The position numbers and the translations under genes were made by a program. The notes beneath the pieces are model-generated. The model saw nothing but the letters and a program-made list of their open reading frames with translations, ran no database searches and had not been told where the DNA came from. A stretch of 64,000 bases of DNA from Amphibalanus amphitrite (Eukaryota; Arthropoda; Thecostraca; Balanomorpha; Balanidae): the NCBI RefSeq assembly GCF_019059575.1, contig NW_024882031.1:1-64000 (forward strand). The letters run 5' to 3'. Positions 46,447-55,264 of this stretch are shown here, one piece after another (positions within the stretch are counted from its first letter, which is position 1; each line of letters starts with the position of its first letter).

Positions 46447-47223
46447 GTAGGTCAATTCATAATTTGATCCCGTTCCTTTGATAATTTTATCAATCGAAAC
46501 AAGTTCAAATCAAATTTCTACGCATGCCCGCAGGCGTGGAAGCAGTCGGCAGGTCAGTCATTGCGATATCCTGTGCTACTGTCCACCGCTTGGCGGTAGC
46601 GCTGTGTGTCTAATAAGTGTCAACTGCGTGTTTGTTTGTTTCTCGAGTGACAGTTTGCTCCTCTCGTCTGCTTCAGGCCTTTCGTTTCCGTAGGAACGCT
46701 CGTGCCCTCTGCCGTCCTTGATTGTAGCGTGGCGTCCAGTTTCCCACTTTCTTGTGCGTCCTTGATTGTAGCGTGTCGTCCAGTTTGCCACGTTTTTGTG
46801 TTCGCGATTGTAGCGTGGCGTTCAAAATGTCCAAAGACATTTGCGCATTGAATACATATCCAACACACACATTTGTATGTCTATTCTGTATCGGATTTGA
46901 TATAAATCCGATCAACTCCGATAGATTCGATTATAGTACAATCACCTCCCCTCATTAGGGCAATCGCCCGTTCTGCACAGCTCCCAGGAAGTGAGTGTTT
47001 TGTTGGGGTGATTAATTGTGTATTGGGTTATACACAAGTACCAGTATACCTTCTTATTACAAGTAAGCGCACAACACGAAATCATGCGCGTCACATGCAA
47101 CATAACTGTAATAATAGACTTGAATATACCTATATGGACATGCTACGTATGTTATATAGGTATATTTTTACGGGCATGGTGACCGGCTGTCGCTGACTTG
47201 GTCGCTGACTAGTCACGCAGGCG
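46447..47223 (+). repeat. Duplicated block with short tandem
   Basis: A 44-47-bp tandem (CGTCCTTGATTGTAGCGTG) has about 2.5 units at 46714-46826. The stretch 46530-46990 is a third, more diverged copy of the duplication at 47224 and 49958. Its end, GTGAGTGTTTTGTTGGGGTG, is a copy of the intron that follows exon 59420-59730. Confidence 0.7.
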
Positions 47224-47955
47224 TGGAAGCAGTCGGCAGGTCTTGACCCTGTGCTACTGTCCACCGCTTGGCGTTAGCGCTGTGTCTCTAATAAGTTTCA
47301 ACTGCGTGTTTGTTTGTATCTCGAGTGACAGTTTGCTCCTCTCGTCTGCTTCAGGGCTTTCGTTTCCGTAGGAACGCCCGTGCCCTCTGCCCGTTCAAAT
47401 GTTCAAAGACCTTTGCGCATTGAATACATATCCAACACACACATTTGTATGTCTATTCTATATCGGATTTGATATAAATCCGATCGACTCCGATAGATTC
47501 GATTATAGTACAATCACCTCCCATCATTAGGACAATCGCCCGTTCTGCACAGCTCCTAGGAAGTGAGTGTTTTGTTGGGGTGATTAATTGTGTATTGGGT
47601 TATGACGCTACCAGCATTGCTCTATATCACCTTTCTCTCGGGGACGTGCTAAATTGCTACGTCTGAGAACAGCAGCACCGACACACACACCCCACCAATT
47701 GACTATGGATCCACATGTTCAGCATGTACGATCTAAATGTCAAAGAAGATCACAGTTGTCTCCACGGCTTGGGATGCACGGAACAGGGACGCCGCCGGTG
47801 GTGCCATTGTCCACGGCCGTCCCGTCACAGCCCAGGACCCGCACGTCTTCACCGAACTGCAGGCTGATTGAATACAGCTCGTTCATGATGTCGATCGCTT
47901 CCCCGGACTGTGGAGTAAAGTGAGTAACATAATTACCCCCAGGCTCAGCGGGGGA
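47224..47955 (+). repeat. 730-bp direct repeat, copy A
   Basis: Nearly identical to 49958-50688. It contains a copy of the start of the main-copy second intron (GTGAGTGTTTTGTTGGGGTG at 47562) and the minus-strand GCDGT exon fragment. Divergence is only a few bases. Confidence 0.9.
47740..47945 (-). pseudogene. GCDGT-family exon fragment, copy A
   Basis: The minus frame reads EPGGNYVTHFTPQSGEAIDI, then ISLQFGEDVRVLGCDGT and AVDNGTTGGV. I recognise a recurrent animal family with GxDGTxxNxG preceded by EPGxxYxxHxxPxxG, but I know no accepted name or function for it. Upstream the frame runs into unrelated sequence at 47955. After GGV similarity to the family ends. Truncated on both sides. Confidence 0.6.
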
Positions 47956-49770
47956 CTTGAGCGCAGTAGTCTGCTCCGACCTACGGACGTGTGTGCATCT
48001 GTGTGAGTGCCGCGCGCGTCGGGTGCAGTGCTGGTCCGGCCATGACCGACGAGGGGTCTGGCCGAGACCCGAACAGCCCTCAGTAAAATCAGTAGGCGGA
48101 ACTATGGTCAAGCGTACCCATTTTCGGGAACGCATTTTCGTTCCCATGTTTGGGAACGATAAACCCAAATATGGGAACGCCATGTAGGCATTATTTAAAA
48201 CAAGAAAAAGAACCGTTAAATGACGTCCAAAAAATATAAAACGATCGTGAACCGCCTGATATTTGTCTCAATATTGTTGGGAAAGAGTTTGATATTGTAA
48301 GGCCCATCGTAGTTTCAAATCCTTCCCCTATTTCTAAAGCAGTCCATCATCCGGGCCGCGAGCCCAAATTTGGGAACGCTCTCGTACACTGGCGCTGCAA
48401 GCGTTCCTTATTATGGGAACGGCGTACCCAAAATTGGGAACGATTTCACCGACGCCTTTCAGGGGCTCTTTTCATTAACAAGCATCACGTCCAACGCCGC
48501 AATTATTGTTAACGCAACAATCATCAGATCACCTTTCCGGCAAGACCGTCGCATGTTTCACCGGGTCTTCTGCGCTGGTATTCCCGTCGATCCCGCAGGG
48601 GCACGCCCCCCTCTGCAGGATTACGTAATTCACAACGCTCGGCGATGCTCAACAAGGTCTTCCATACCTATATCCACCGCCCGCGCCGAGGGTGGAGACA
48701 TGTCAAGCACCTGTCGGCTGTCTGTTTATCACCGATAGTTGACGAGCACAAGGAAGTATCCAAAAATGGGAACGCTGAATATGTTACACACTCAAAACAC
48801 CTAGTGGCTAGTCCCAATGAAAATCTAGTTTTTTTCTTTCTTAATGAGTGTAAGTGGCAAAAGGCCTGGTAGGATGGGCACGAGGAATGATCGAAATCAG
48901 CATAAAAATTATAAATAAGCCACACAGAGCGACCTATATAAGAGAAATTCCCCCAAAACGATCATGCTTAGAAACACGGAAGACAAAAACCACGCTCATG
49001 ACGCTCCTTATAAAACAACGCTTAACAGCTAGCATCCAAATAAAATATGTCTTTCCGGGCTGATAAAATACAGCTGAATAAGTTTAAACCACTAAAACTG
49101 AGTTTACAACAGTAGTTCGGTAAATTCACTCACGTTCCACGCGGTTGTGCGCCCCGACACCAAAAGTCAACAATATTACCTCGGGACCGTCCGCGTGTTT
49201 GCTTGCGTATGTCAGCATCTGGTGTCGCTAGAATGAAACTTCATAACCAGGCGAAAATTATTATACTTGACCTCAAAATGTAAAAAACACCTCATTTTCC
49301 TTAAATTGCATGTTAAATGTAGTATAAGCCATGTTTTCACCATTCCGTCATTTCAAAAAATCATTAAAAACATCATTCGACGGTCAATTTCCTCGTTCAA
49401 CGGTCAGATTAAAGATAATTTTATAGAGACTTCCCCCGCGTTCGATGTCTCTCGGACGACAAAGATTCTACGTCGTCCGGCCAATCCCGTCCAAGGTCAG
49501 CGGGGGCTCGGCTGCGGTTATGGAACGTGTCAGGCCCATGTCGTCCCCTATCTCCCTGTGTGTCCAAGTGCACAGATGACGTCACACGAAGGGGCGGAGT
49601 CGGGGGCGGAGCCTGGCGCAACGGCCCGCCATATTTGAATTTGTTTTATTAGAATGTATTCTATATTTGGGTTTCAGTTAATTGTTATCGATAGTTTTAT
49701 GAACGGTTAGCTGTAATATTAGTGATTTATCAAGAAAAATCACATATTCTGCTTGCAATTTCGATTTAAG
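47956..49770. other. No clear gene; GGGAACG palindrome cluster
   Basis: Between 48113 and 48775 the motif TGGGAACG occurs at least seven times, often as palindromes (CCCAAATTTGGG, CCCAAATATGGG, CCCAAAATTGGG). The rest is AT-rich with no convincing coding region. The stretch 48890-49440 is unassigned. Confidence 0.5.
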
Positions 49771-49775
49771 TACGA

Positions 49776-49848
49776 CCCGCGCCGAGATTCGAACGCACGA
49801 TCTTTGGATTACGGCGCAAGCATCCTAACCACTACACTACCGCGGCGG
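49776..49848 (-). pseudogene. tRNA-like sequence (tRNA pseudogene or SINE head)
   Basis: Minus strand: TAGTGTAGTGGTTAGGAT (A-box region) and GTTCGAATC (B box) at tRNA spacing, 73 nt in all. The T stem pairs at only about three of five positions and the acceptor stem is imperfect. This suggests a decayed tRNA or the 5' head of a SINE. Anticodon assignment is unsafe. Confidence 0.5.
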
Positions 49849-49957
49849 CGTGGCGGCCGGCGGAAGGGAGGCTGCGGAGGCATGGGGGCTTTTTTACGCA
49901 TTTTTGGAAAAACTAATGGGTTTAGTGAAAAACGCTTCTTAGATAATTCGGCAGGTT

Positions 49958-50688
49958 GGAAGCAGTCGGCAGGTCTTGACCCTGTGCTACTGTCCACCGC
50001 TTGGCGTTAGCGCTGTGTCTCTAATAAGTTTCAACTGCGTGTTTGTTTGTATCTCGAGTGACAGTTTGCTCCTCTCGTCTGCTTCAGGGCTTTCGTTTCC
50101 GTAGGAACGCCCGTGCCCTCTGCCCGTTCAAAATGTTCAAAGACCTTTGCGCATTGAATACATATCCAACACACACATTTGTATGTCTATTCTATATCGG
50201 ATTTGATATAAATCCGATCGACTCCGATAGATTCGATTATAGTACAATCACCTCCCATCATTAGGACAATCGCCCGTTCTGCACAGCTCCTAGGAAGTGA
50301 GTGTTTTGTTGGGGTGATTAATTGTGTATTGGGTTATGACGCTACCAGCATTGCTCTATATCACCTTTCTCTCGGGGACGTGCTAAATTGCTACGTCTGA
50401 GAACAGCAGCACCGACACACACACCCCACCAATTGACTATGGATCCACATGTTCAGCATGTACGATCTAAATGTCAAAGAAGATCACAGTTGTCTCCACG
50501 GCTTGGGATGCACGGAACAGGGACGCCGCCGGTGGTGCCATTGTCCACGGCCGTCCCGTCACAGCCCAGGACCCGCACGTCTTCACCGAACTGCAGGCTG
50601 ATTGAATACAGCTCGTTCATGATGTCGATCGCTTCCCCGGACTGTGGAGTAAAGTGAGTAACATAATTACCCCCAGGCTCAGCGGGGA
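49958..50688 (+). repeat. 730-bp direct repeat, copy B
   Basis: Second copy of 47224-47955, 2.7 kb further on. Similarity stops at the AGCGGGGACTTG junction near 50688, where copy B continues into more of the GCDGT exon. Confidence 0.9.
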
Positions 50689-50835
50689 CTTGGTTATGCT
50701 CTTCTGTTTCTTTGACACCACTATGGCTCACAAATGTTTTATTCTTGCGGCCATCGAAATACAGACCGCTCACACACGTTTCAGCAAGTTCATCTCCAGT
50801 CACGAGCGGCCTGCTGACGAACTCTCGCCCGGTAC
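50474..50835 (-). pseudogene. GCDGT-family exon, copy B, longer
   Basis: The minus frame is open through REFVSRPLVTGDELAETCVS, then GLYFDGRKNKTFVS, KETEEHN, EPGGNYVTHFTPQSGEAIDI and VLGCDGTAVDNGTTGGV. GLYFDGRK-(x)n-EEHxxxxxEPGxxYxxH-(x)n-GCDGTxxNxG is a block order I recall from multi-copy genes of arthropods, molluscs and fish. Function unknown to me. The usual continuation (RPLQWxxCLLHxNELPLRHL) is absent, and upstream a stop lies near 50840. It is therefore an exon fragment, with no splice donor visible after GGV. Confidence 0.6.
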
Positions 50836-51335
50836 CGCATCACAAGACTGCGGCCCATGTCCAGCAGTCCGTCGCCCGCCGCAGGGGTGAGGACGCACAT
50901 CAGAACTTGGTCGTACTCGTTGGTGACGGTAGTCCAGCGCGGATTGGATTGGATAAACGCCAACTACGTCAACGCCACTTACGTCGAAGTTCTTGCTTTC
51001 GAGGCCCTCCTGAAGTTAAAAACAATCAGCGATGTTCACGCAATGCTAGGCCTGCCGCTGTAATCGCAAATGTTATGTAGCAATAATGCATACTTTGCGG
51101 TGCGTTCACATTAAGCATTTAGATTTTTTCACACTCGAGTGATTAAAGCACTCGTGCGTTATTGCACTCGTGACACACTCGTGCTCTAATCACTCATCTC
51201 GTGCGTTAAAACCATTTATGTACGGGAAACCGTGTATTAAGTATAAATATTTTATTTGACTCTGATTTTGTGGAAGGGCAATCTTGTTAAATAATTGTGT
51301 GTTTGTGTGTATATGGTGCGCCTGGATACGTGGCA
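50836..51335. other. Unassigned
   Basis: A plus-strand frame at 50857-51063 (RGLDWINANYVNATYVEV ...) is open but unrecognised. Around 51130-51210 the palindromic CACTCGTG / CGAGTG motif repeats about six times. Confidence 0.35.
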
Positions 51336-51338
51336 TTT

Positions 51339-51456
51339 TCCCAGCCACCCCCTGTACGGCACATTCATGGCACGCCTGTCCTGCCTCTTCCCGAGTGGGA
51401 CGCCGGCGACGTGGCCCAGCTGGAACCCGCCAAGCTCGGCCAGCTGAAGGAGTTTC
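51339..51456 (+). pseudogene. Exon 5 fragment (main-copy numbering)
   Basis: SHPLYGTFMARLSCLFPEWD then AGDVAQLEPAKLGQLKE, matching 61675-61785 of the main copy, with one or two indels relative to it. Both ends are truncated. Confidence 0.8.
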
Positions 51457-51809
51457 TCAAACGCTCGAGCCAAGCCAACACTTCACCAATTACGGTAATG
51501 GGCGCCACTGCCCAGCTGGGGGTGGCCTCCAGCATAGCTGATAAAACATACTGTGCCAGCCATGCGGAGACGGGAGCTGGACCCAGCCGTACGGTTTGCT
51601 TCCTCAACCTTGCTCTTGAAGAGGAATGGATAGGAGGGAGACGCGCTAAGGGTGTAGCTATGCACATTGCACAAGCTGAGCCAGTGAATCGGGCTTTGTG
51701 ACGGGGAAGTGATTTGTTGTGGAAACTCGACGAAGTCTCTTATTGCTGGTATCAGTAGCAATCATGGCTATCACTCCGAAACACGTCTCTTTCAGGACCA
51801 CAAAACTTG

Positions 51810-51905
51810 TGGTATATATTATATATTATATATGGTGGTATATATTATATTATATATATATATATTATATATATGGTTATATATATATATACACACATAA
51901 TATAT
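51810..51905. repeat. (TA)n-rich microsatellite
   Basis: Interrupted TATA/ATAT tracts with GG interruptions. Confidence 0.85.
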
Positions 51906-52009
51906 ATGAGAGGGATTCAGCCCAAAGGTCATCAGAGATCTGATTGCAGCTGGCAGATGCCCAAGGCCGAAGCCTGGTGTCAGACCTGGTCTCGCTCCTG
52001 ACGCTCTTC

Positions 52010-52055
52010 CATGGCCCTCTGGCACCGAGAGCCCGCGCAAGGTCGTGTCAGCACT
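52010..52055 (+). pseudogene. Copy of the end of exon 1 (main-copy numbering)
   Basis: CTCTGGCACCGAGAGCCCGC and GTCAGCACTCGTTAGTAATA match 59170-59225. The donor GTAAGT is changed to GTTAGT. Confidence 0.8.
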
Positions 52056-52088
52056 CGTTAGTAATAAGTTCGTTGTATATGTAACTTG

Positions 52089-52091
<3 letters not shown>

Positions 52092-52163
<72 letters not shown>
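52092..52163. repeat. (TA)n microsatellite
   Basis: About 36 uninterrupted TA units. Confidence 0.95.
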
Positions 52164-52164
<1 letters not shown>

Positions 52165-52304
52165 CTGGTATCAGTAGCGGGTCGAGCACCAAAAATATTT
52201 TAAATAGTCAATTGGAAGCACAATCGCGACGAAAACGCCTGGGCCATCGCTCCCTATCTCGGGTTTCCCGTGGTTGGACTTTGGCTTGGCTTGGCTTGGC
52301 TTGG

Positions 52305-52372
52305 CTGCGCCCGAGGCACAACGGGGCTGGAGTCCTACCACTTGCACCTCTGCCGGTTCATCCCAAGTGAGT
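52305..52372 (+). pseudogene. Copy of the end of exon 5 (main-copy numbering)
   Basis: RGTTGLESYHLHLCRFIP then a GTGAGTAA donor, as at 62105-62168. It follows a short GGCTT tandem (52280-52303). Confidence 0.85.
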
Positions 52373-52536
52373 AAAGCACCGCAATGAATTAGAGACTAAA
52401 GAATACAGCACGGATTACTGAACATATGGCCTATTGGATTACTTACCATTGTTTTCCATGCCAAGATGCCTTTCGGGTTCCGGGGCATTGGGTGTTCGAT
52501 GTTACCGTTCATTTCTTCGCGTCCTTCTCACCTGAT

Positions 52537-52538
<2 letters not shown>

Positions 52539-52599
<61 letters not shown>
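52539..52599. repeat. (TA)n microsatellite
   Basis: About 30 TA units, abutting an exon fragment. Confidence 0.95.
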
Positions 52600-52601
<2 letters not shown>

Positions 52602-52860
52602 TCGACCGATACCGCCGCGCTTGCGCTTGTCAGTCGCCGGCTGTGGTACTTAACACCGACCGGGACTACATACAGAATAAGTCTCCACTTACTTTTTCTG
52701 CTACCTCCTGCTCAGCATTTTTAAGCGAACTGCAAATATAAGGGATGCAGGAATGGATACTTCCATTTGCGTGGCACTACATGCGTCTCTTCGCGATCGG
52801 CCTCACCAGTGTCAGCCACCCCCTGTACGGCACTTTCATGTCACGCCTCTCCTCCTCGAC
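52600..52860 (+). pseudogene. Exon 5 fragment with TDRD motif (main-copy numbering)
   Basis: VDRYRRACACQSP then VVLNTDRDYIQNKS are followed after about 50 bp by AWHYMRLFAIGLTSVSHPLY and GTFMSRLSS. This collinear but gapped copy of 61500-61720 shows the TDRD block in frame, which the main copy does not. It contains a stop near 52741. Confidence 0.7.
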
Positions 52861-52920
52861 AGCAGCTCGTGTTATTGACGCCAAACCATTTATCGTGTGT
52901 GATTGATGTCGTTAGCTGAG

Positions 52921-53190
52921 GTCTTGGTACTACCCGCCGCCGGCCACCGTGGCCACCGTAGCATTAATTTGTAACGTCCACACTGACTGAGTATTGTTCA
53001 ATCGGCAATCGATGGTTTATGGTTATATAATGGTTTTCATATAATGGTTTTATACAATAACATACAATACATATACATATACATATAACAATACGAATTA
53101 TACACATAACATATAATTTTCAACATATAATGGTTTTCTGCCGGGGGCGGCTATAGTCACTGACACCTCGAGTTATTCTTACTCGACAAG
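52921..53190 (+). pseudogene. Exon 2 scrap and intron copy (main-copy numbering)
   Basis: GGTACTACCCGCCGCCGGCC is a piece of exon 2 (59585-59610). From 52963, TTTGTAACGTCCACACTGAC to the acceptor at 53190 matches the following intron (60096-60286), with extra AT-rich sequence between. Confidence 0.75.
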
Positions 53191-53502
53191 GGTCCTGAGC
53201 TCCAAGGGCCTGTACCGGAAGGTGCGGACGGTGGTAGACGTCGCCGACCGGTACTACCTGGCCGCCGAGTACCACGCCTGCGGCAGGTGCGGCGCCACGG
53301 TGCTGAGCACCGACCCGCGACTGGTCGCCCAGCTGGCCGACGGCCCCCGGGGCCGGTACCCGGTAGTGACGTCGCACCGGTCGGCCTGCGACCGGACCGT
53401 GCTCGGCCTCCTGCGCGGGCGCACGCTGGGGAACAGCCCCACCGCCCTACAGAGGGCCGTTGCCAAGCTGCACGCGGAGCGGTACCCTCTCGGAGCGCAC
53501 CA
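53191..53502 (+). pseudogene. DUF6729-like exon, second near-identical copy
   Basis: It starts GGTCCTGAGCTCC after an AG acceptor and ends ...CACCA before GTAAGT. The frame is LYRKVRTVVDVADRYYLAA, EYHACGRCGATVLSTDPRLV, SACDRTVLGLLRGRTLGNSP. It is almost identical to 60287-60625 apart from a 27-bp in-frame deletion near the 3' end (nine residues lost) and a few substitutions. Both splice borders are kept and there is no stop, so the exon itself is intact. The flanking exons here are only scraps, so the locus is probably not a working gene. Confidence 0.8.
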
Positions 53503-53941
53503 GTAAGTTTATCCGAAGGGTAGTGGCCGGCGGCTATCAGAGTTCGCCACCGGCTCCACTTTCGGCCGCGGCGAGATGCCCGGCCAGGGCACTTGGGCCC
53601 GCCAGCAGGTGGAGGGCATTCACCTGTGCCCCGTCCACTACGGCACCTCCAGCCGGCTGGCACAAGGTTAGTTAAAGGGCTCGTCTTCAAGTTGGATTAA
53701 AGAATATCTACAATCGTTACATGTATAGTGTATAGTATAATATACATATAATGACCGATATATTTAACGACGTTTAAACACAGTCACGTAACGATTATTT
53801 TATAGCACATACATTATAGTAAACATACATACCTACGTTAAAGCATCGTCGGCGCCTTCCAAGGAAGCGTTCGGATGATGACCGGTAAGCTTGCTGTTTT
53901 GCGAGAGACCTGATGTGTTTGTTGAAATTGCTAACAGTTGT
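53503..53941. other. Unassigned, partly intron-derived
   Basis: The first 20 bases (GTAAGTTTATCCGAAGGGTA) copy the intron start at 60626. The GC-rich stretch 53570-53665 is open and ends at a GTTAGT donor-like site; it could be an orphan exon (GIHLCPVHYGTSSRLAQG), unrecognised. Confidence 0.35.
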
Positions 53942-54060
53942 TATTCATAACACAATTCCGAGCACAGCTATTTCGGTAAGAAAATAATGTTGAATGCTTG
54001 GCGCTTTCCCGTCGCAGACGATTTCCAGGGCGGCGCTGCGCCGCTTTATTGATACTTGTC
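53942..54060 (+). pseudogene. Copy of intron end and start of exon 1 (main-copy numbering)
   Basis: ATTCCGAGCACAGCTATTTC to CGTCGCAG, then an exon start ACGATTTCC...GCGGCGCTGCGCCGC, matching 58884-58985 closely. Similarity ends at 54058. Confidence 0.85.
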
Positions 54061-54588
54061 ACATTTGATGCAAGCAATACCGGCTAAATACTAATATTTG
54101 GCCAGCTGTCAGCCGGGTGTCGTGCGGGCCAAGACCGGTCAACTGCTGCTGGGGCTAGGGGCGCACCTCATGAGCCGGGGTCACACTAACAAGAGCACAC
54201 CTATCGGGACAGAGGTAGACATTTCGGTACGGAGACGCACCTCTTGGGCCAGGAATACATCGCACACCGCCCGAGCACACCGATCAATGACCGACTTGGA
54301 ACAATGAAACGTATCATGCCATAATCACGCATCAAATTAATAGACAGTACCTACCGCCTCAATCGCAACTCGTAACACCTCGGCGGTCGAGAGGCTGAAT
54401 TTCTTTCGCCCTCTTTCTTTCCAAGATTGATTCCAATCATGGCTCTTAGTTGTTCTTTTGCCTTCAAAGGACATTTGATTCTCCTCCATATAAAACATTG
54501 TCTTTGCTATGTCACAATGTCAGCTTTGACGATCCTTGCCTCGTTGTCGTTTTCTTTAATTTAATTTACTAGCGCTGACTTCCTTTGT
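54061..54588. other. Unassigned
   Basis: An open plus frame at 54098-54307 (GVVRAKTGQLLLGLGAHLMS) is unrecognised. Otherwise no gene is seen. Confidence 0.35.
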
Positions 54589-54845
54589 TTACGAAGTTAT
54601 TGTGGCGCACAAGTTATAAACGACGCAGCAGAACTCTTTCCTCCATGCTTTTATCGTGGCTACTCCATCGCAGCAGTGCGAGGCATGTAGATAGGGTTCT
54701 CCGTTTGCACAATATGGATAATATTTCCAGTAGTGGCTGCGGTATGTAGCGTTCAAGTGCTTTGCCCATGTCATATTTTCTATAGCATTCAAGAGTTCCA
54801 GCAAAAATGCTGTGTCGGCAGTCGGGGAAGAGTGATCAGCGCCGA
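54589..54845 (-). CDS. Possible Cys-rich exon, unrecognised
   Basis: The minus-strand frame is open for about 85 codons. It reads HSSPTADTAFLLELLNAIEN, MTWAKHLNATYRSHYW, KYYPYC, ASHCCDGVATI, EFCCVVYNLC. Six cysteines in a C...CC...CC...C pattern, aromatic residues and an NAT glycosylation-type site suggest a secreted or extracellular segment. It ends either at TAA (54589) or at a possible GTAAAC donor just before it. No start, partner exon or family is recognised. I call it a candidate exon only. Confidence 0.35.
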
Positions 54846-55264
54846 CCCGGCCCGGGTTCCTAGAGACGCATATGGATTAGACAAATAGTATTTTTAATAA
54901 GATGTAGCGCGTGAAGTCTTAAGTGTTTGACTGGGCTCACATTTCACGGTGTCTTCAATGCGCTCACTGTAGGGGTCTGGCAATTCCGCAGCCGGAGCCC
55001 GGTTGGGGACAACCTAAAAATTCCATTTCTTTTCATGCACTGTCGGCGTAGAATCGATCTCAGATTCCATCTTCTGTATTAGTTCCGCCTCATCTATCTC
55101 AGCGGACTCGCATTTTATCTCGGTTCAAGCTCCTGTACGAACAGGAAACACCGTATTCGCGGGGTTGGGACTGGGTAGACCCCAATAAAAACCTTTTGTG
55201 GTGCAAATTTTGGTCAATATTTGCTAGGCTAAGTCAATTAACGCTTGTTCCCCAGAATGTAGTC
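54846..55264. other. Unassigned upstream region
   Basis: No gene is seen. A pyrimidine-rich tract with AG (CTTGTTCCCCAG, ending 55255) precedes the next exon and could be its splice acceptor. Confidence 0.4.

Noticed and set aside
49776-49848. Functional tRNA gene
   Set aside because: A and B boxes are present, but T-stem and acceptor pairing are too weak.
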